Below the pieces are notes generated by a model. It did not search any database. It was not told where the DNA came from and worked only from the letters and a program-made list of their open reading frames with translations. A stretch of 64,000 nucleotides of DNA, taken from assembly GCA_008682415.1 (NCBI GenBank), contig VANK01000006.1, forward strand, positions 62,001 through 126,000, read 5' to 3'. Made by a program: the position numbers and the translations under genes. The stretch is from Acidobacteria bacterium AB60 (GTDB lineage: Bacteria > Acidobacteriota > Terriglobia > Terriglobales > Acidobacteriaceae). Below, piece after piece: positions 33,317 to 41,397 of this stretch (positions are counted from its first letter, which is position 1; every line of letters begins with the position of its first letter).

Positions 33317-33994
33317 TCACAGTTGAATCGGTTCGATAAAGCAGCCCGTGCCCCACCCGGCGATGTACGGGGTCGAGGTTCCGAAGCCAAAGATGGGGTT
33401 ATTGGGTATCGAAGGCTGGGCAAATCCGGAGACGCGGACGCCGGCAGGACGCATGTTGAAGTACCCATCTGCCAGCAGAGCCTTGACGACTACGGACTGG
33501 ATACCGGCGGGGAACACGACCAGCATCGTCATGTCCTGGTTGTCCTGGATCAGGATGGGGAAGCCGCTTCCCATCACCGCGTTCCAAACCGCGTAGGCTC
33601 CGGGGATCGTGCCATCCCAGTTGTTCTGCGCGATGGTCAGTTTGATCAGGGTTTGGAATGCGTCGTCCGGGAGCACGGTTAGCCCACTCGGGGAGTCCGT
33701 AGGCGAGATCATGGTGCCCGCGCCCCAGCCTGGGCCGCCATTGCCCCAGGTGAAGTACACGCCGGTCAGAGCCGCTTCGAGGTTGCGCGAGGTGCCGACG
33801 CGCGTCCCTACCATGTCGAGATCGTTGCCGGTAGCGTTCGGAGTAAAGCGCCCGATCATCGAGAACAGCGTCGCCATGATATCGACGAGCGGCTGAATTT
33901 CCTCGGCGACCTTCGCCATGAACTTCGGCTTATCCCGATGCTGGGAGGTCACCAGATTCAGGTAGTCCTGCAGGGTAGGCGGTGCCGTAATCAT
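33317..33994 (-). CDS. DUF2612-family baseplate protein
   Basis: A 225-residue protein of the contractile-tail baseplate module. Features typical of DUF2612 are LQDYLNLVTSQHRDKPKFMA, LDMVGTRVGTSR and NWDGTIPGAYAVWNAVM. It occupies the place of tail-fibre connectors (gpI-like) directly downstream of the baseplate J gene. ATG 33994 is preferred over a start at 34015 that would overlap the J gene. Confidence 0.8.
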   Translation of the reverse strand: MITAPPTLQDYLNLVTSQHRDKPKFMAKVAEEIQPLVDIMATLFSMIGRFTPNATGNDLDMVGTRVGTSRNLEAALTGVYFTWGNGGPGWGAGTMISPTDSPSGLTVLPDDAFQTLIKLTIAQNNWDGTIPGAYAVWNAVMGSGFPILIQDNQDMTMLVVFPAGIQSVVVKALLADGYFNMRPAGVRVSGFAQPSIPNNPIFGFGTSTPYIAGWGTGCFIEPIQL

Positions 33995-34001
33995 CGAGCC
34001 C

Positions 34002-35195
34002 TCACTGCGCCACAATCGCGATGTTGGTTAGCTGACAGGAAGCCGCCGCGGTGAAGCCGATAGGAATATCGGCTGCGGACAACTGGCCGGGGCTCGTCCC
34101 GATCAACATGCTGGTGACGACGAAAGTCAGACCGAGAGGCGAGGATGCGAGGCTTGCCACGCCTAGCAGCTGATTGAGGTACACCTTCTTGCCGATCCCC
34201 AGCGAGTTGAGGAAGGTCACCAGCGCGGCCTTGATCGCATCCGCCGTCGTGCTCACGTACCCGAACAGGGCGGTGATCTGGATCGAGAAGTAAATCTGGG
34301 TATCGGCCAGCGCGAAGAACGAGATCGAGATCGGCATCCCCTCGGGGTCGGTCACCGGAACGGTCGTGGTGCCGTAGGTGCCCGTGCCCGGCGCTTTCTT
34401 CGCCTCGATGGTCTGAGCGATCTGGGTGACGTCGCCTCCCTCAACCACGATGGCAACCGAGTTGCCGGGGATGCCGTTCCCGTCGGTGATGCGCGTGTTG
34501 TTCTCGTACCCGAGGATTCGCCCCACGCCCGCAAGTTCGGCGACTGCCGACACAATCGTCGAGAGCGGCGTCTCAGCCGTCAGTGCGGTGCTGAGGATGA
34601 TGCGCTGGCGCAGGGCCGCGTCCGTCTCGATGGCAAGCCCCGGCGTGGACGCTACAGTATTGCTGGCGGTCTGCCAGCCAGGGATTATCGTCCAGGGGTT
34701 CACGATGTCGCCCGGCTGGATCGTGATCGCTCCCTGCTGCTGCGCGGTGGCGGTAACGGCGATCGTGCCGGCGTCGGGAATCTCGACCAGCGCGGGGAGG
34801 TTCCAGAGGCCGTTGTAGCGGTCCACCACGACGCCGCCCTGGATGATGGTCCCCGACTGGCCGCCGATGATGACCGGCACCGTGGAGTTCGACGAGGCCT
34901 TGCGCTGGATACCGATCAGCTGGGCGAGGGCCGAGAGCCCGGCGCCTTGCGCGTAGGTGGCAAGGAACGACAGGTAGACCGCGATGGCCAGCTGATTGAG
35001 ATCGTTGATCGCGGTGCAGCGGATCGCGAGCCTCTGACCGTCCTGAGTGTCGGGGGCCAGAACGATATCGGCACCAAAGATAGACTGCTCGGTGGCGACC
35101 TCCGAGTTATAGAGGTCCTCGAAGGAAGGGGCGGAGATGCCGGCTGCGGTGATCTGAGCGGCCAGCGTAGGCAGCGGATAGGTTGGGCTGCTCAT
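34002..35195 (-). CDS. Baseplate J-like wedge protein
   Basis: A 397-residue protein of the baseplate J/gp47 family: VLAPDTQDGQRLAIRCTAIN near residue 40, DAALRQRIILSTALTAETPL, VGRILGYENNTRITDGNGIPG and ALVTFLNSLGIGKKVYLNQL. It forms baseplate wedges connecting the hub with fibres. It sits between the gp25-like and DUF2612 genes in the usual order. Confidence 0.9.
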   Translation of the reverse strand: MSSPTYPLPTLAAQITAAGISAPSFEDLYNSEVATEQSIFGADIVLAPDTQDGQRLAIRCTAINDLNQLAIAVYLSFLATYAQGAGLSALAQLIGIQRKASSNSTVPVIIGGQSGTIIQGGVVVDRYNGLWNLPALVEIPDAGTIAVTATAQQQGAITIQPGDIVNPWTIIPGWQTASNTVASTPGLAIETDAALRQRIILSTALTAETPLSTIVSAVAELAGVGRILGYENNTRITDGNGIPGNSVAIVVEGGDVTQIAQTIEAKKAPGTGTYGTTTVPVTDPEGMPISISFFALADTQIYFSIQITALFGYVSTTADAIKAALVTFLNSLGIGKKVYLNQLLGVASLASSPLGLTFVVTSMLIGTSPGQLSAADIPIGFTAAASCQLTNIAIVAQ

Positions 35196-35201
35196 CGTCG
35201 T

Positions 35202-35624
35202 TTAGTTCCCCGGAATGGTGGTTTGGCCGAACCCGCCGACGCCGTAGCCGGTCGTGAGCGGCGGAGCGAAGCTGACGCCCACGGTGAAGGTGGCTTGTCC
35301 GTAGGCGGTGTCGATGGTGACGGTGACCGAGAGGGCGCGGGTCTGCGCGTTGAGGCGGCTGCCGTAGCTGGCGATGCCGGTGACCCCGGTTACGCCGAGA
35401 ATCACAGTGCGAATCGCGTTATCGTAGAGAGGTTGGGTCCCCACGCCGAGAACCTGCTGCTTCCACGGCATTCCTGCGGAGGTGTTGAGAAACCACTCGC
35501 CCTGGAATAGCCTCAAACTAGTAAGGCAGCACTGCACAACCGCTTGGGGAGAATCGACGAAAAAGTTGGCCGATCCCTGCCCGTAGGTCATGTCACCGTT
35601 CGCATCCTGTGCGCGTACCCGCAT
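35202..35624 (-). CDS. gp25/W-like baseplate wedge protein
   Basis: A 140-residue protein with the gp25-like pattern LTSLRLFQGEWFLNTSAGMP, WKQQVLGVG and TVILGVTGVTGIASY. Such proteins seed the tail sheath at the baseplate. It lies 6 bases before the J-like gene. Its start borders a small plus-strand insert. Confidence 0.8.
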   Translation of the reverse strand: MRVRAQDANGDMTYGQGSANFFVDSPQAVVQCCLTSLRLFQGEWFLNTSAGMPWKQQVLGVGTQPLYDNAIRTVILGVTGVTGIASYGSRLNAQTRALSVTVTIDTAYGQATFTVGVSFAPPLTTGYGVGGFGQTTIPGN

Positions 35625-35647
35625 CGAACACTCCAGAGGGGGTTTAC

Positions 35648-35824
35648 ATGAGGTTGGAAATGCTCGAAGAGAGGCTTAAGGCGGAGGTTGGCGATCCGCA
35701 GATTCGCATCATTCGCTTGCCCGCGAAGCAGCAGATTCTTTGCCAGGAGACCGATGAGGAGCTCGTGCGGCTGCTCACCGCTCGATTGGCGCCGGGCGAG
35801 CCGTATCAGGTGGTAGGGTTTTAG
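35648..35824 (+). CDS. Small plus-strand protein inside the late operon (58 aa)
   Basis: It reads MRLEMLEERLKAEVGDPQIR and continues with alternating hydrophobic and charged residues. ATG 35648 has AGAGGGGG about 8 bases upstream. It fills a 350-base gap in the leftward baseplate genes and is encoded on the opposite strand, as moron genes are. No family is recognised. Confidence 0.5.
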   Translation: MRLEMLEERLKAEVGDPQIRIIRLPAKQQILCQETDEELVRLLTARLAPGEPYQVVGF

Positions 35825-35826
35825 CT

Positions 35827-36027
35827 ATGTCCGGATTACCGATGCCCGCTTGCGTCGAAAAATGGGTCGAATCGCTGCCACAACAAGACCTTGAGTGGGT
35901 GATTCGCTGGCTTGACTACGGCATGTGCCCAGACGCAGAATTGCAGCAATTCTGCGAGGCTCGTCTGAAGTCTTATCAGCCGAGAGGCGTCCCCGTGTCG
36001 CCCGCTCCCGGCTGCACGCCTGGGTGA
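35827..36027 (+). CDS. Second small plus-strand protein (66 aa)
   Basis: It starts 2 bases after the previous stop and reads MSGLPMPACVEKWVESLPQQ, DLEWVIRWLDYGMCPDAE. Its 3' end overlaps the baseplate spike gene by 52 bases, so the real product may owe its last 17 residues to that overlap. Composition is protein-like but no family is seen. Confidence 0.4.
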   Translation: MSGLPMPACVEKWVESLPQQDLEWVIRWLDYGMCPDAELQQFCEARLKSYQPRGVPVSPAPGCTPG

Positions 36028-36692
36028 ACGTGGTTCGACACGCTATGCCCGGCGAACTGGCCGTCGCCCGTCGCCGTGATGGCCCCGTCAATCGAGAACG
36101 TCCCGCCCTGCCCCTTTGCCGTCCCGGTCACCGTCAGATTGCCCTCGACCATAACGGGGCCGGTGAGCTTGATGCCCCCCGCCGCCACCACGTTGACTTG
36201 AGAGCCACCCGCGATCTCGACATAGGTCGAGCCATCAAGGGAGCGCAACTGCGCGGTAGAAGTCGATACGTTGGGGATAGCGTTGGCCAGCGAGCGTGGC
36301 CCGATCAGGGCGAAGCCGTCCGACAGGGAGTGCATTCGCAACTCGGCCTGGGGGCGAACCTGTCCGGACTGCCACCACGCATCGATACAGCGGTCGGCGA
36401 AGATCACCAGCGCCTCATCCCCGACCTGGATCGGGAAGGTGGCCACGAATGGGCCGCCGCCCATATAGATGACGGGGCAATCGACGATGACCGGCATCTG
36501 CTTGAGGACCGTGGAACCGTCCGCAAGCGATACCTGCATCTCAATGGTCGGCAGGACGTTGACGATCCCCTTGGCGGCGTTGTAGGACTGAACCTTCCCC
36601 GGCAGGGCAACCCAGAATCCCGCCGCGAATGCCTTCAGCATGGTCCGCAGGGCTTCCAGTTGTTCGTTCGCGCGCTCAATCTGTCGAATCAT
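35976..36692 (-). CDS. Baseplate spike protein (gpV/gp138-like)
   Basis: A 238-residue protein. An N-terminal helix leads to an OB-fold (about residues 30-115, VIVDCPVIYMGGGPFVATFP, QVGDEALVIFADRCIDAWWQ), then a repetitive beta-helix (LTGPVMVEGNLTVTGTAKGQ) and a tip with HxH (SNHVHPGVQPGAGDTGTPLG), which in such spikes binds iron at the apex. It pierces the outer membrane when the tail contracts. The stop lies inside the oppositely oriented small gene. Confidence 0.88.
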   Translation of the reverse strand: MIRQIERANEQLEALRTMLKAFAAGFWVALPGKVQSYNAAKGIVNVLPTIEMQVSLADGSTVLKQMPVIVDCPVIYMGGGPFVATFPIQVGDEALVIFADRCIDAWWQSGQVRPQAELRMHSLSDGFALIGPRSLANAIPNVSTSTAQLRSLDGSTYVEIAGGSQVNVVAAGGIKLTGPVMVEGNLTVTGTAKGQGGTFSIDGAITATGDGQFAGHSVSNHVHPGVQPGAGDTGTPLG

Positions 36693-37645
36693 GCGGGGTT
36701 CACCTGGGGCTGCCCGTTCTGGGCGCTCTTATCCACGGCAAGGCATGTTAACTCGGATATCCAGCTGTCGCCGGATCCGCGGGAGTCGCCCACGTGCTCG
36801 GCGACCATGACCCGGTAGAGACCGGCCCCAGGGGTGATCGTGGCGCCGTAATAGGTAGAGCGATAGCTGGGACCGCCGATGATCACGCCATTATTGGAGG
36901 ACTGCGCAATATCGGCACTGTTCAACTGAATGAGACCACCGATCTTGATCAGCGGGTTCAACAGGCAGCGCACGAAGACGCCGTTTTCGGTCTGCTCGGG
37001 GACCCCTATCATGCCCGTCTGGGAGTTGATCACTACGGCCTGGCCGGGCAGATACCCATCATTGGGGATCAGGGTCAGCACGCCGTTCTGGATCGACCAT
37101 CTGCAGTTATTGCGATTGGCTAGCGCCCGCATCATGTCCCGGCCCATGCCGAACAGAGTCTTGCCGCGGGGCAGAATCCCGCCGGTCGTCAAGCCGTCTG
37201 TGGCATTTGGATCGACCGGCAGGTTCATCGACTTGGCGATGCTGGCCAGTTCCTGCGCGTCTGTCGTTCCGGCCGGCGACGAACTCGAGTGGATTGCGTT
37301 GTTGTAGGCGAGGTCCCCATCGGCGGCGAACACGTCGATGTAGGTGTTCTGGTTATCCTCGCTCCCCTGCCGCATCTGCACAATGTCGCCCTGGAAGATG
37401 GCGCCCATTGGGCCGTTAACGTACCCCGCCGAGAGTTGTGCGTAAGTCGCCTGCGCCCACAGCGTGTTGACCGAGTCCTTGGACAGGTTGTAGATGCGCG
37501 CCTGCAGCGTGTTCGGCGTCTCGGTGTCCGCGGAGCGAACCTCAAATCGGATGCGCTGCTGGGACACGTCGAGCCCGACCGACTGATTGGACAGAATCAG
37601 GCTGAATGCGCGGAGAAACTGAACGCCTTGCGCCGAAGTGCCCAT
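36689..37645 (-). CDS. Baseplate hub protein
   Basis: A 318-residue protein located between the spike and the plug/Dit-like proteins. N-terminal IRFEVRSADTETPNTLQARI and IYNLSKDSVNTLW, and the middle part (TLFGMGRDMMRALANRNNCR) resemble hub proteins of the gpD/gp44 type that form a trimer around the spike. It overlaps the spike gene by 4 bases. Confidence 0.75.
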   Translation of the reverse strand: MGTSAQGVQFLRAFSLILSNQSVGLDVSQQRIRFEVRSADTETPNTLQARIYNLSKDSVNTLWAQATYAQLSAGYVNGPMGAIFQGDIVQMRQGSEDNQNTYIDVFAADGDLAYNNAIHSSSSPAGTTDAQELASIAKSMNLPVDPNATDGLTTGGILPRGKTLFGMGRDMMRALANRNNCRWSIQNGVLTLIPNDGYLPGQAVVINSQTGMIGVPEQTENGVFVRCLLNPLIKIGGLIQLNSADIAQSSNNGVIIGGPSYRSTYYGATITPGAGLYRVMVAEHVGDSRGSGDSWISELTCLAVDKSAQNGQPQVNPA

Positions 37646-37648
37646 GGG

Positions 37649-37966
37649 CTAGTCCGTGACCACAAAGAAGAGGTTCGAGAGCGTTCCCAGGTTTGTGAAG
37701 GTCGGGACCGCGTCCGTGTTGTTGGAGGTCTGAACGATGAGCTGGCCGCCCAGGTCGAGATACCCGAAGGGCGCGAGCAAATCCTCTCCGGTTACCAAAG
37801 GAATCCCGCTGAGAATCGGATTCCCGCTCTGGTCAGCGAGGTCAAGAACCCAGGTCTCGTTCATGGCATTCCAGCGGACGGTCATCTGGTACTGCACGCC
37901 TGCAAGCGATATCTGGAAGCGCTGATTCGTGGCCTGCAGCGGGATCTTGTACGCGGTCTGAGCCAT
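37649..37966 (-). CDS. Baseplate plug-type protein (105 aa)
   Basis: Small beta-rich protein with NQRFQISLAGVQYQMTVRWN and WVLDLADQSGNPILSGIPLV, the pattern of phage baseplate plug proteins. Its place between the hub and the Dit-like protein is conserved in related contractile phages. Confidence 0.7.
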   Translation of the reverse strand: MAQTAYKIPLQATNQRFQISLAGVQYQMTVRWNAMNETWVLDLADQSGNPILSGIPLVTGEDLLAPFGYLDLGGQLIVQTSNNTDAVPTFTNLGTLSNLFFVVTD

Positions 37967-38611
37967 CTAGGATCCTGACGGTGTTCCGGCGTTAAAGTTC
38001 GTTGCAGGCTGCAGGCTCACGTTCCCGCCGTTCACGGTTGGCGCCGTCTTCTCCGGCATCGCCTGGTTGTCCGCGCTCGGGATCGTCACCGTGGAAACGC
38101 TGGTGAAGATGATCTCCTGAAGTGCGATGCGGGCGAGCAGTGCGTTTTCCAGTTTCTCGTCCGTGATGACGGAGAGCCCCTGGATCAGCATGTTCTGGTA
38201 GGTGCGCTTCCCGGTCACCACCGTCAGGAGGATCTTGTTCCTCTTGAGTTCGAGCAGTTTGGTGTACTGATCGTTGAGGAAGGTCGAGGACCGCAGCGAG
38301 AACAGCGGGCCACCCGATGGTGACCACGCCCAGGTGACTTCGAGAGCGCTCGGCTGGTCGAAAGCATGGTCCGAGGTCATCGAACCATGCTCAACCGGGT
38401 TTTCGGTGATGACGGCCTGATCGTCGTGCCGTTCCTCCAGAACGACATCGGGGATGAGCCCGTCTGCGGGATACGTCGACCCACTGGGGAGCGTCGTATC
38501 CGTCCAATACAGCGACCGGCCGACGCTTGCGCTGGCGGTCACGGTATCGGTATTGGAGAAGGTCCCATTCGGCTGCTGGATGGCGGTGACGACCTGCCCG
38601 ACGCTGCTCAT
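37967..38611 (-). CDS. Dit-like baseplate/tail protein
   Basis: A 214-residue protein whose centre (DVVLEERHDDQAVITENPVE and FLNDQYTKLLELKRNKILLT) matches the N-terminal domain of distal-tail (Dit-like) proteins connecting the tube to the baseplate. It overlaps the tape-measure stop by 4 bases (ATGA). The C-terminal 45 residues are low complexity. Confidence 0.7.
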   Translation of the reverse strand: MSSVGQVVTAIQQPNGTFSNTDTVTASASVGRSLYWTDTTLPSGSTYPADGLIPDVVLEERHDDQAVITENPVEHGSMTSDHAFDQPSALEVTWAWSPSGGPLFSLRSSTFLNDQYTKLLELKRNKILLTVVTGKRTYQNMLIQGLSVITDEKLENALLARIALQEIIFTSVSTVTIPSADNQAMPEKTAPTVNGGNVSLQPATNFNAGTPSGS

Positions 38612-40314
38612 TCAAATGCCCCCGCGAGGTTGCGCGTCAGATCCGCGAACGTCCCGCGCTGGCGGGAATCTGCCTGCCGCGCCGCTTCTCGCGGGTCCGT
38701 CACGCCGTGGAAGTGGTATTCGGAATTCGCGTTCAGGGTCACGGACTTGTCCCCAGAGACCGGTGTCTGGAACAATTTCGCCTCGGCCGCGCGACGGTTC
38801 ACCAGCGCCTGAACACTCTTATGGTTCGCGTAATGCCAGTCCTGGAAGTGCTGGAGCGCCCCGTTGAAGTCGCCGGAGTTGAGGCGCTTGAGCAGGGTCG
38901 AGCCGTCGAAGGCCTTGTCCCCGATGTTGAAGTCGAGATCGGCGAGCGCCTTCAACTGGTTGGCGTTAACGTCTACCTTGAGCGTGGAAAGGACATGCTT
39001 GACGCTCTTGGCGAGATCCCGCTGGAAGGTTCCCATGAGGGAACCGCTGTCGGCGTGGCTGAAGTCCTCGCCGGGCTGGATCAGGTGCCCGAATCCGATC
39101 GTCCACTTGCCGGCAACATCCTTGTACGCCTTCTGGCGGAACCCCTCGAACTTGGCGGTCATGTCCGCGAGGCTGGACATGAACCCGTCCTTGGCCTTCG
39201 TGGTAACGGGGTCCACGAGACCATGGAGTTTCTGATCGAACCAGTCGAGGCCCTTCTTGGTCGCCTGCAGCCCCTGCTTGACTTGCTCGGGGTGCTTGAC
39301 GGCCCAGATGATGGCCGCAATCGCTCCGGCGGCGAGCACCGCCGCCACGATAGCTGGAATCAGCGGCCCAAGCAGTGCCATCAGGCCGGTACCGCCGGCG
39401 ACCGCTGCGGCGCCGCCCTCGGCCGCTGCCCCTCCCCCGAGAGACCCGGCGACCCCGCCGAGCATCCGCAGGCTTCCCAGGAGTTTCATGGCCCCGACGA
39501 TTGGCAGGAGCACTGTGCCCACAGCCATCAATTTGGTGATCCAGCCGCCCGTGGCGGTGTCGGCCTTATCGAGCCAGCCCAGAATCTCGCCCAGTTTCTT
39601 GTTGTAGCTGTCGAGAAAGGGGAGTAGTTTCCCGGCCGCCTTCGCTCCCTCGTCCCCGAGGTGAGCCTGAGCAGCGTTCCACTCGCGCACGGTGTTGACG
39701 GCGTCCTTCGCCTCTTTGTTGGCGTCGAACCCGTCGCGCTTCATCTGCTGAAAGCGCTGATCGTAGGCCGCGCCAAAGTCGGCCCGGTTGTTCTCAAGCT
39801 GATTGATGACCTCTTCGTTCAGGCCCGCCATCTCGGCGAACCGAGCGCGCAGGGCCATCTGCATCGGGTTATTGGTGTCCAACTGCCCCCACTTGCTGAG
39901 CAGTTCGACGAACGCCTGAACGTTGTCGGCCTTCGTGATTCCGAGCGCCTTATCGATGCCCGGCGTCGTCCGCCGCGTTCTGGCGAGCGCTTCGACACTG
40001 GCGCGCGCATCCTCCGCGGACAGACCTACCTGCTTGAAGGCGAACTCAAGAGCCGTCAGTTCCTTGGCGGAGGAGCCCGTGCGCTGCGCGGCAAAATGCA
40101 GGCCCGCCATACCTTCGGCGAACTTGTGCAGGCCGACGCCGGCCGCGGTCAAGCCAAGGATGGTCGCCTTTCCGAACTCGGCGAAGGACTTGACCAGATC
40201 GCCGACGCCCTTCGAGGTCTTCTTGATCGACTCGTTGAAGTTGCGCTCTTGCTGCGAGTCGACGCGAAACCCGAGACGCACTAAATACTCGCGCAAAGTT
40301 GACGTTCCGGCCAT
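38608..40314 (-). CDS. Tape-measure protein fused to GH24 lysozyme
   Basis: A 568-residue protein. Residues 1-250 are helical tape-measure sequence (LREYLVRLGFRVDSQQERNF; SAKELTALEFAFKQVGLSAE). Hydrophobic segments lie at about 255-345 (including LMALLGPLIPAIVAAVLAAG). The C-terminal 170 residues are a T4-type lysozyme: KFEGFRQKAYKDVAGKWTIG with the E/D/T catalytic positions, then LADLDFNIGDKAF. The lysozyme probably opens peptidoglycan during DNA injection. It sets tail length with the tube. Confidence 0.88.
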   Translation of the reverse strand: MAGTSTLREYLVRLGFRVDSQQERNFNESIKKTSKGVGDLVKSFAEFGKATILGLTAAGVGLHKFAEGMAGLHFAAQRTGSSAKELTALEFAFKQVGLSAEDARASVEALARTRRTTPGIDKALGITKADNVQAFVELLSKWGQLDTNNPMQMALRARFAEMAGLNEEVINQLENNRADFGAAYDQRFQQMKRDGFDANKEAKDAVNTVREWNAAQAHLGDEGAKAAGKLLPFLDSYNKKLGEILGWLDKADTATGGWITKLMAVGTVLLPIVGAMKLLGSLRMLGGVAGSLGGGAAAEGGAAAVAGGTGLMALLGPLIPAIVAAVLAAGAIAAIIWAVKHPEQVKQGLQATKKGLDWFDQKLHGLVDPVTTKAKDGFMSSLADMTAKFEGFRQKAYKDVAGKWTIGFGHLIQPGEDFSHADSGSLMGTFQRDLAKSVKHVLSTLKVDVNANQLKALADLDFNIGDKAFDGSTLLKRLNSGDFNGALQHFQDWHYANHKSVQALVNRRAAEAKLFQTPVSGDKSVTLNANSEYHFHGVTDPREAARQADSRQRGTFADLTRNLAGAFE

Positions 40315-40317
40315 CGA

Positions 40318-40566
40318 TCAGTCCTTTTGCCGCTGTCGTTCAAATGCGGCGTTGACGCGACGCTCGTTTTCCTGCTGAACGTCCAGGGCTTCGTTCATAC
40401 GCGCGAAGTCGACCAGCGAGTAAGAGGGGTCCTTTACGGCGTCGTAGCGGCACATCCCGGCCAGCACGGGCCGCATGAGCCAGTCCTCTTTAGTGGACAT
40501 CGAGGCGGGCGAGTAGCCCGGGACTACTTCGCCCCGCTCAAAATGGACTGGCCGGTAGAGAAAAAA
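40318..40566 (-). CDS. Tail-assembly chaperone, frameshifted C-terminal extension
   Basis: This -1 frame has no good start near the slippery site and continues the chaperone as FFLYRPVHFERGEVVPGY to FERQRQKD, about 82 residues. It would be made as a fusion after ribosomes slip at 40560-40566, like the lambda G-T product. An independent start at ATG 40500 (MSTKEDW) is possible but lacks a ribosome-binding site. It ends three bases before the tape-measure start. Confidence 0.7.
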   Translation of the reverse strand, partial: FFLYRPVHFERGEVVPGYSPASMSTKEDWLMRPVLAGMCRYDAVKDPSYSLVDFARMNEALDVQQENERRVNAAFERQRQKD

Positions 40567-40907
40567 TCGCCTAGGTTCTCCTTCACCACTTCGACGACAA
40601 GCTGAAGGATCGTGGTGAGTCCCATGTCGGGATACTGAAACCCTCCCGAACTGTTCATCACCTTGAAGGCGTTTTCGCCCTGGACGCGATGCACGACTCC
40701 GAGACACTTCGTCGTCACATACTCGACGTCCTCGTCGCTCATCTCGGCAAACGCGGCGGCGATCGGGCCGGCGAGCATCGACTCGTCCTCCGCGACGGAA
40801 GCCGCTTTCACGGCCTCCGCGAGAAGTGGGGCGAGCCGGCGCGCGACGTGCAACTGCTTGATCGGGTCCAGCTTCCCGATGCGGTACTCAATGCCATTGA
40901 TTTCCAT
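40524..40907 (-). CDS. Tail-assembly chaperone (lambda G-like)
   Basis: A 127-residue helical protein (YRIGKLDPIKQLHVARRLAP, MSDEDVEYVTTKCLGVVHRV) located between the tail tube and tape-measure genes, the standard place for tail-assembly chaperones. Close to its 3' end the codons GAT TTT TTC contain a perfect slippery heptamer in the correct frame, so a fraction of ribosomes should make the longer fusion. Confidence 0.85.
   Translation of the reverse strand: MEINGIEYRIGKLDPIKQLHVARRLAPLLAEAVKAASVAEDESMLAGPIAAAFAEMSDEDVEYVTTKCLGVVHRVQGENAFKVMNSSGGFQYPDMGLTTILQLVVEVVKENLGDFFSTGQSILSGAK
40560..40566 (-). promoter_or_regulatory. Programmed -1 ribosomal frameshift site T_TTT_TTC
   Basis: On the minus strand the heptamer T TTT TTC is aligned with the zero frame (GAT TTT TTC), matching X_XXY_YYZ. 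Slipping back one base gives TTT TTT CTC and enters the extension frame, which is open to 40318. Position and logic are those of tail-assembly chaperone frameshifts. Confidence 0.8.
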
Positions 40908-40910
40908 GGT

Positions 40911-41354
40911 TTAGTAGCCCGCTCCGAGAATCGGGTCCATGTGGCCCACGTTGAAGGTCCACTCGTTGTAGTTGGCGTCCTCGGCCCAGGTGATCGAAGG
41001 ATGCTTCTGGAAGGCGACGCCTGTGCACACATAGTTGTCGCCGGTTACGATGTTGGTCACGGTGAGAACGTTCTTCCCCCAGAGGCGCGTGGACAAGCTC
41101 TGCGCGTTGTACATCAGCGTCAGGACAGCGTTCCACGGGGAACTCTTCAGCAGGCGGACGGTCGCGCGGCCGGCCTTCGCCGGACGGAGAGAATGGACGT
41201 ATCCGCCATCGGCCCCGACCAGCATGTTGTCCTTGTCCTCAAGGAACTCGCAGCTGATGCCTTCCTTGGCAGCACCGGCGCCCGCGCCGAGGATGGCGGA
41301 ACCGCCACCCCCGACAATCGTCGCGGTCACATCGTTGAAAGAGTAAGACGCCAT
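40911..41354 (-). CDS. Tail tube protein (DUF3277 family)
   Basis: A 147-residue protein (YSFNDVTATIVGGGGSAILG, LVGADGGYVHSLRPAKAGRA, NIVTGDNYVCTGVAFQKHPS, YNEWTFNVGHMDPILG) matching the DUF3277 tube family that pairs with DUF3383 sheaths. It polymerises as hexameric rings inside the sheath. It is placed directly after the sheath gene. Confidence 0.9.
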   Translation of the reverse strand: MASYSFNDVTATIVGGGGSAILGAGAGAAKEGISCEFLEDKDNMLVGADGGYVHSLRPAKAGRATVRLLKSSPWNAVLTLMYNAQSLSTRLWGKNVLTVTNIVTGDNYVCTGVAFQKHPSITWAEDANYNEWTFNVGHMDPILGAGY

Positions 41355-41397
41355 GGGCGCTCCTTTTCTGGAAATGGATTGGTTGCGGGATGGAGCC

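Noticed and set aside
40318..40707. Independent gene covering the whole frame from 40707
   Set aside because: The first 47 codons overlap the chaperone in another frame with noise-like sequence. The slippery heptamer explains expression of the 3' part.
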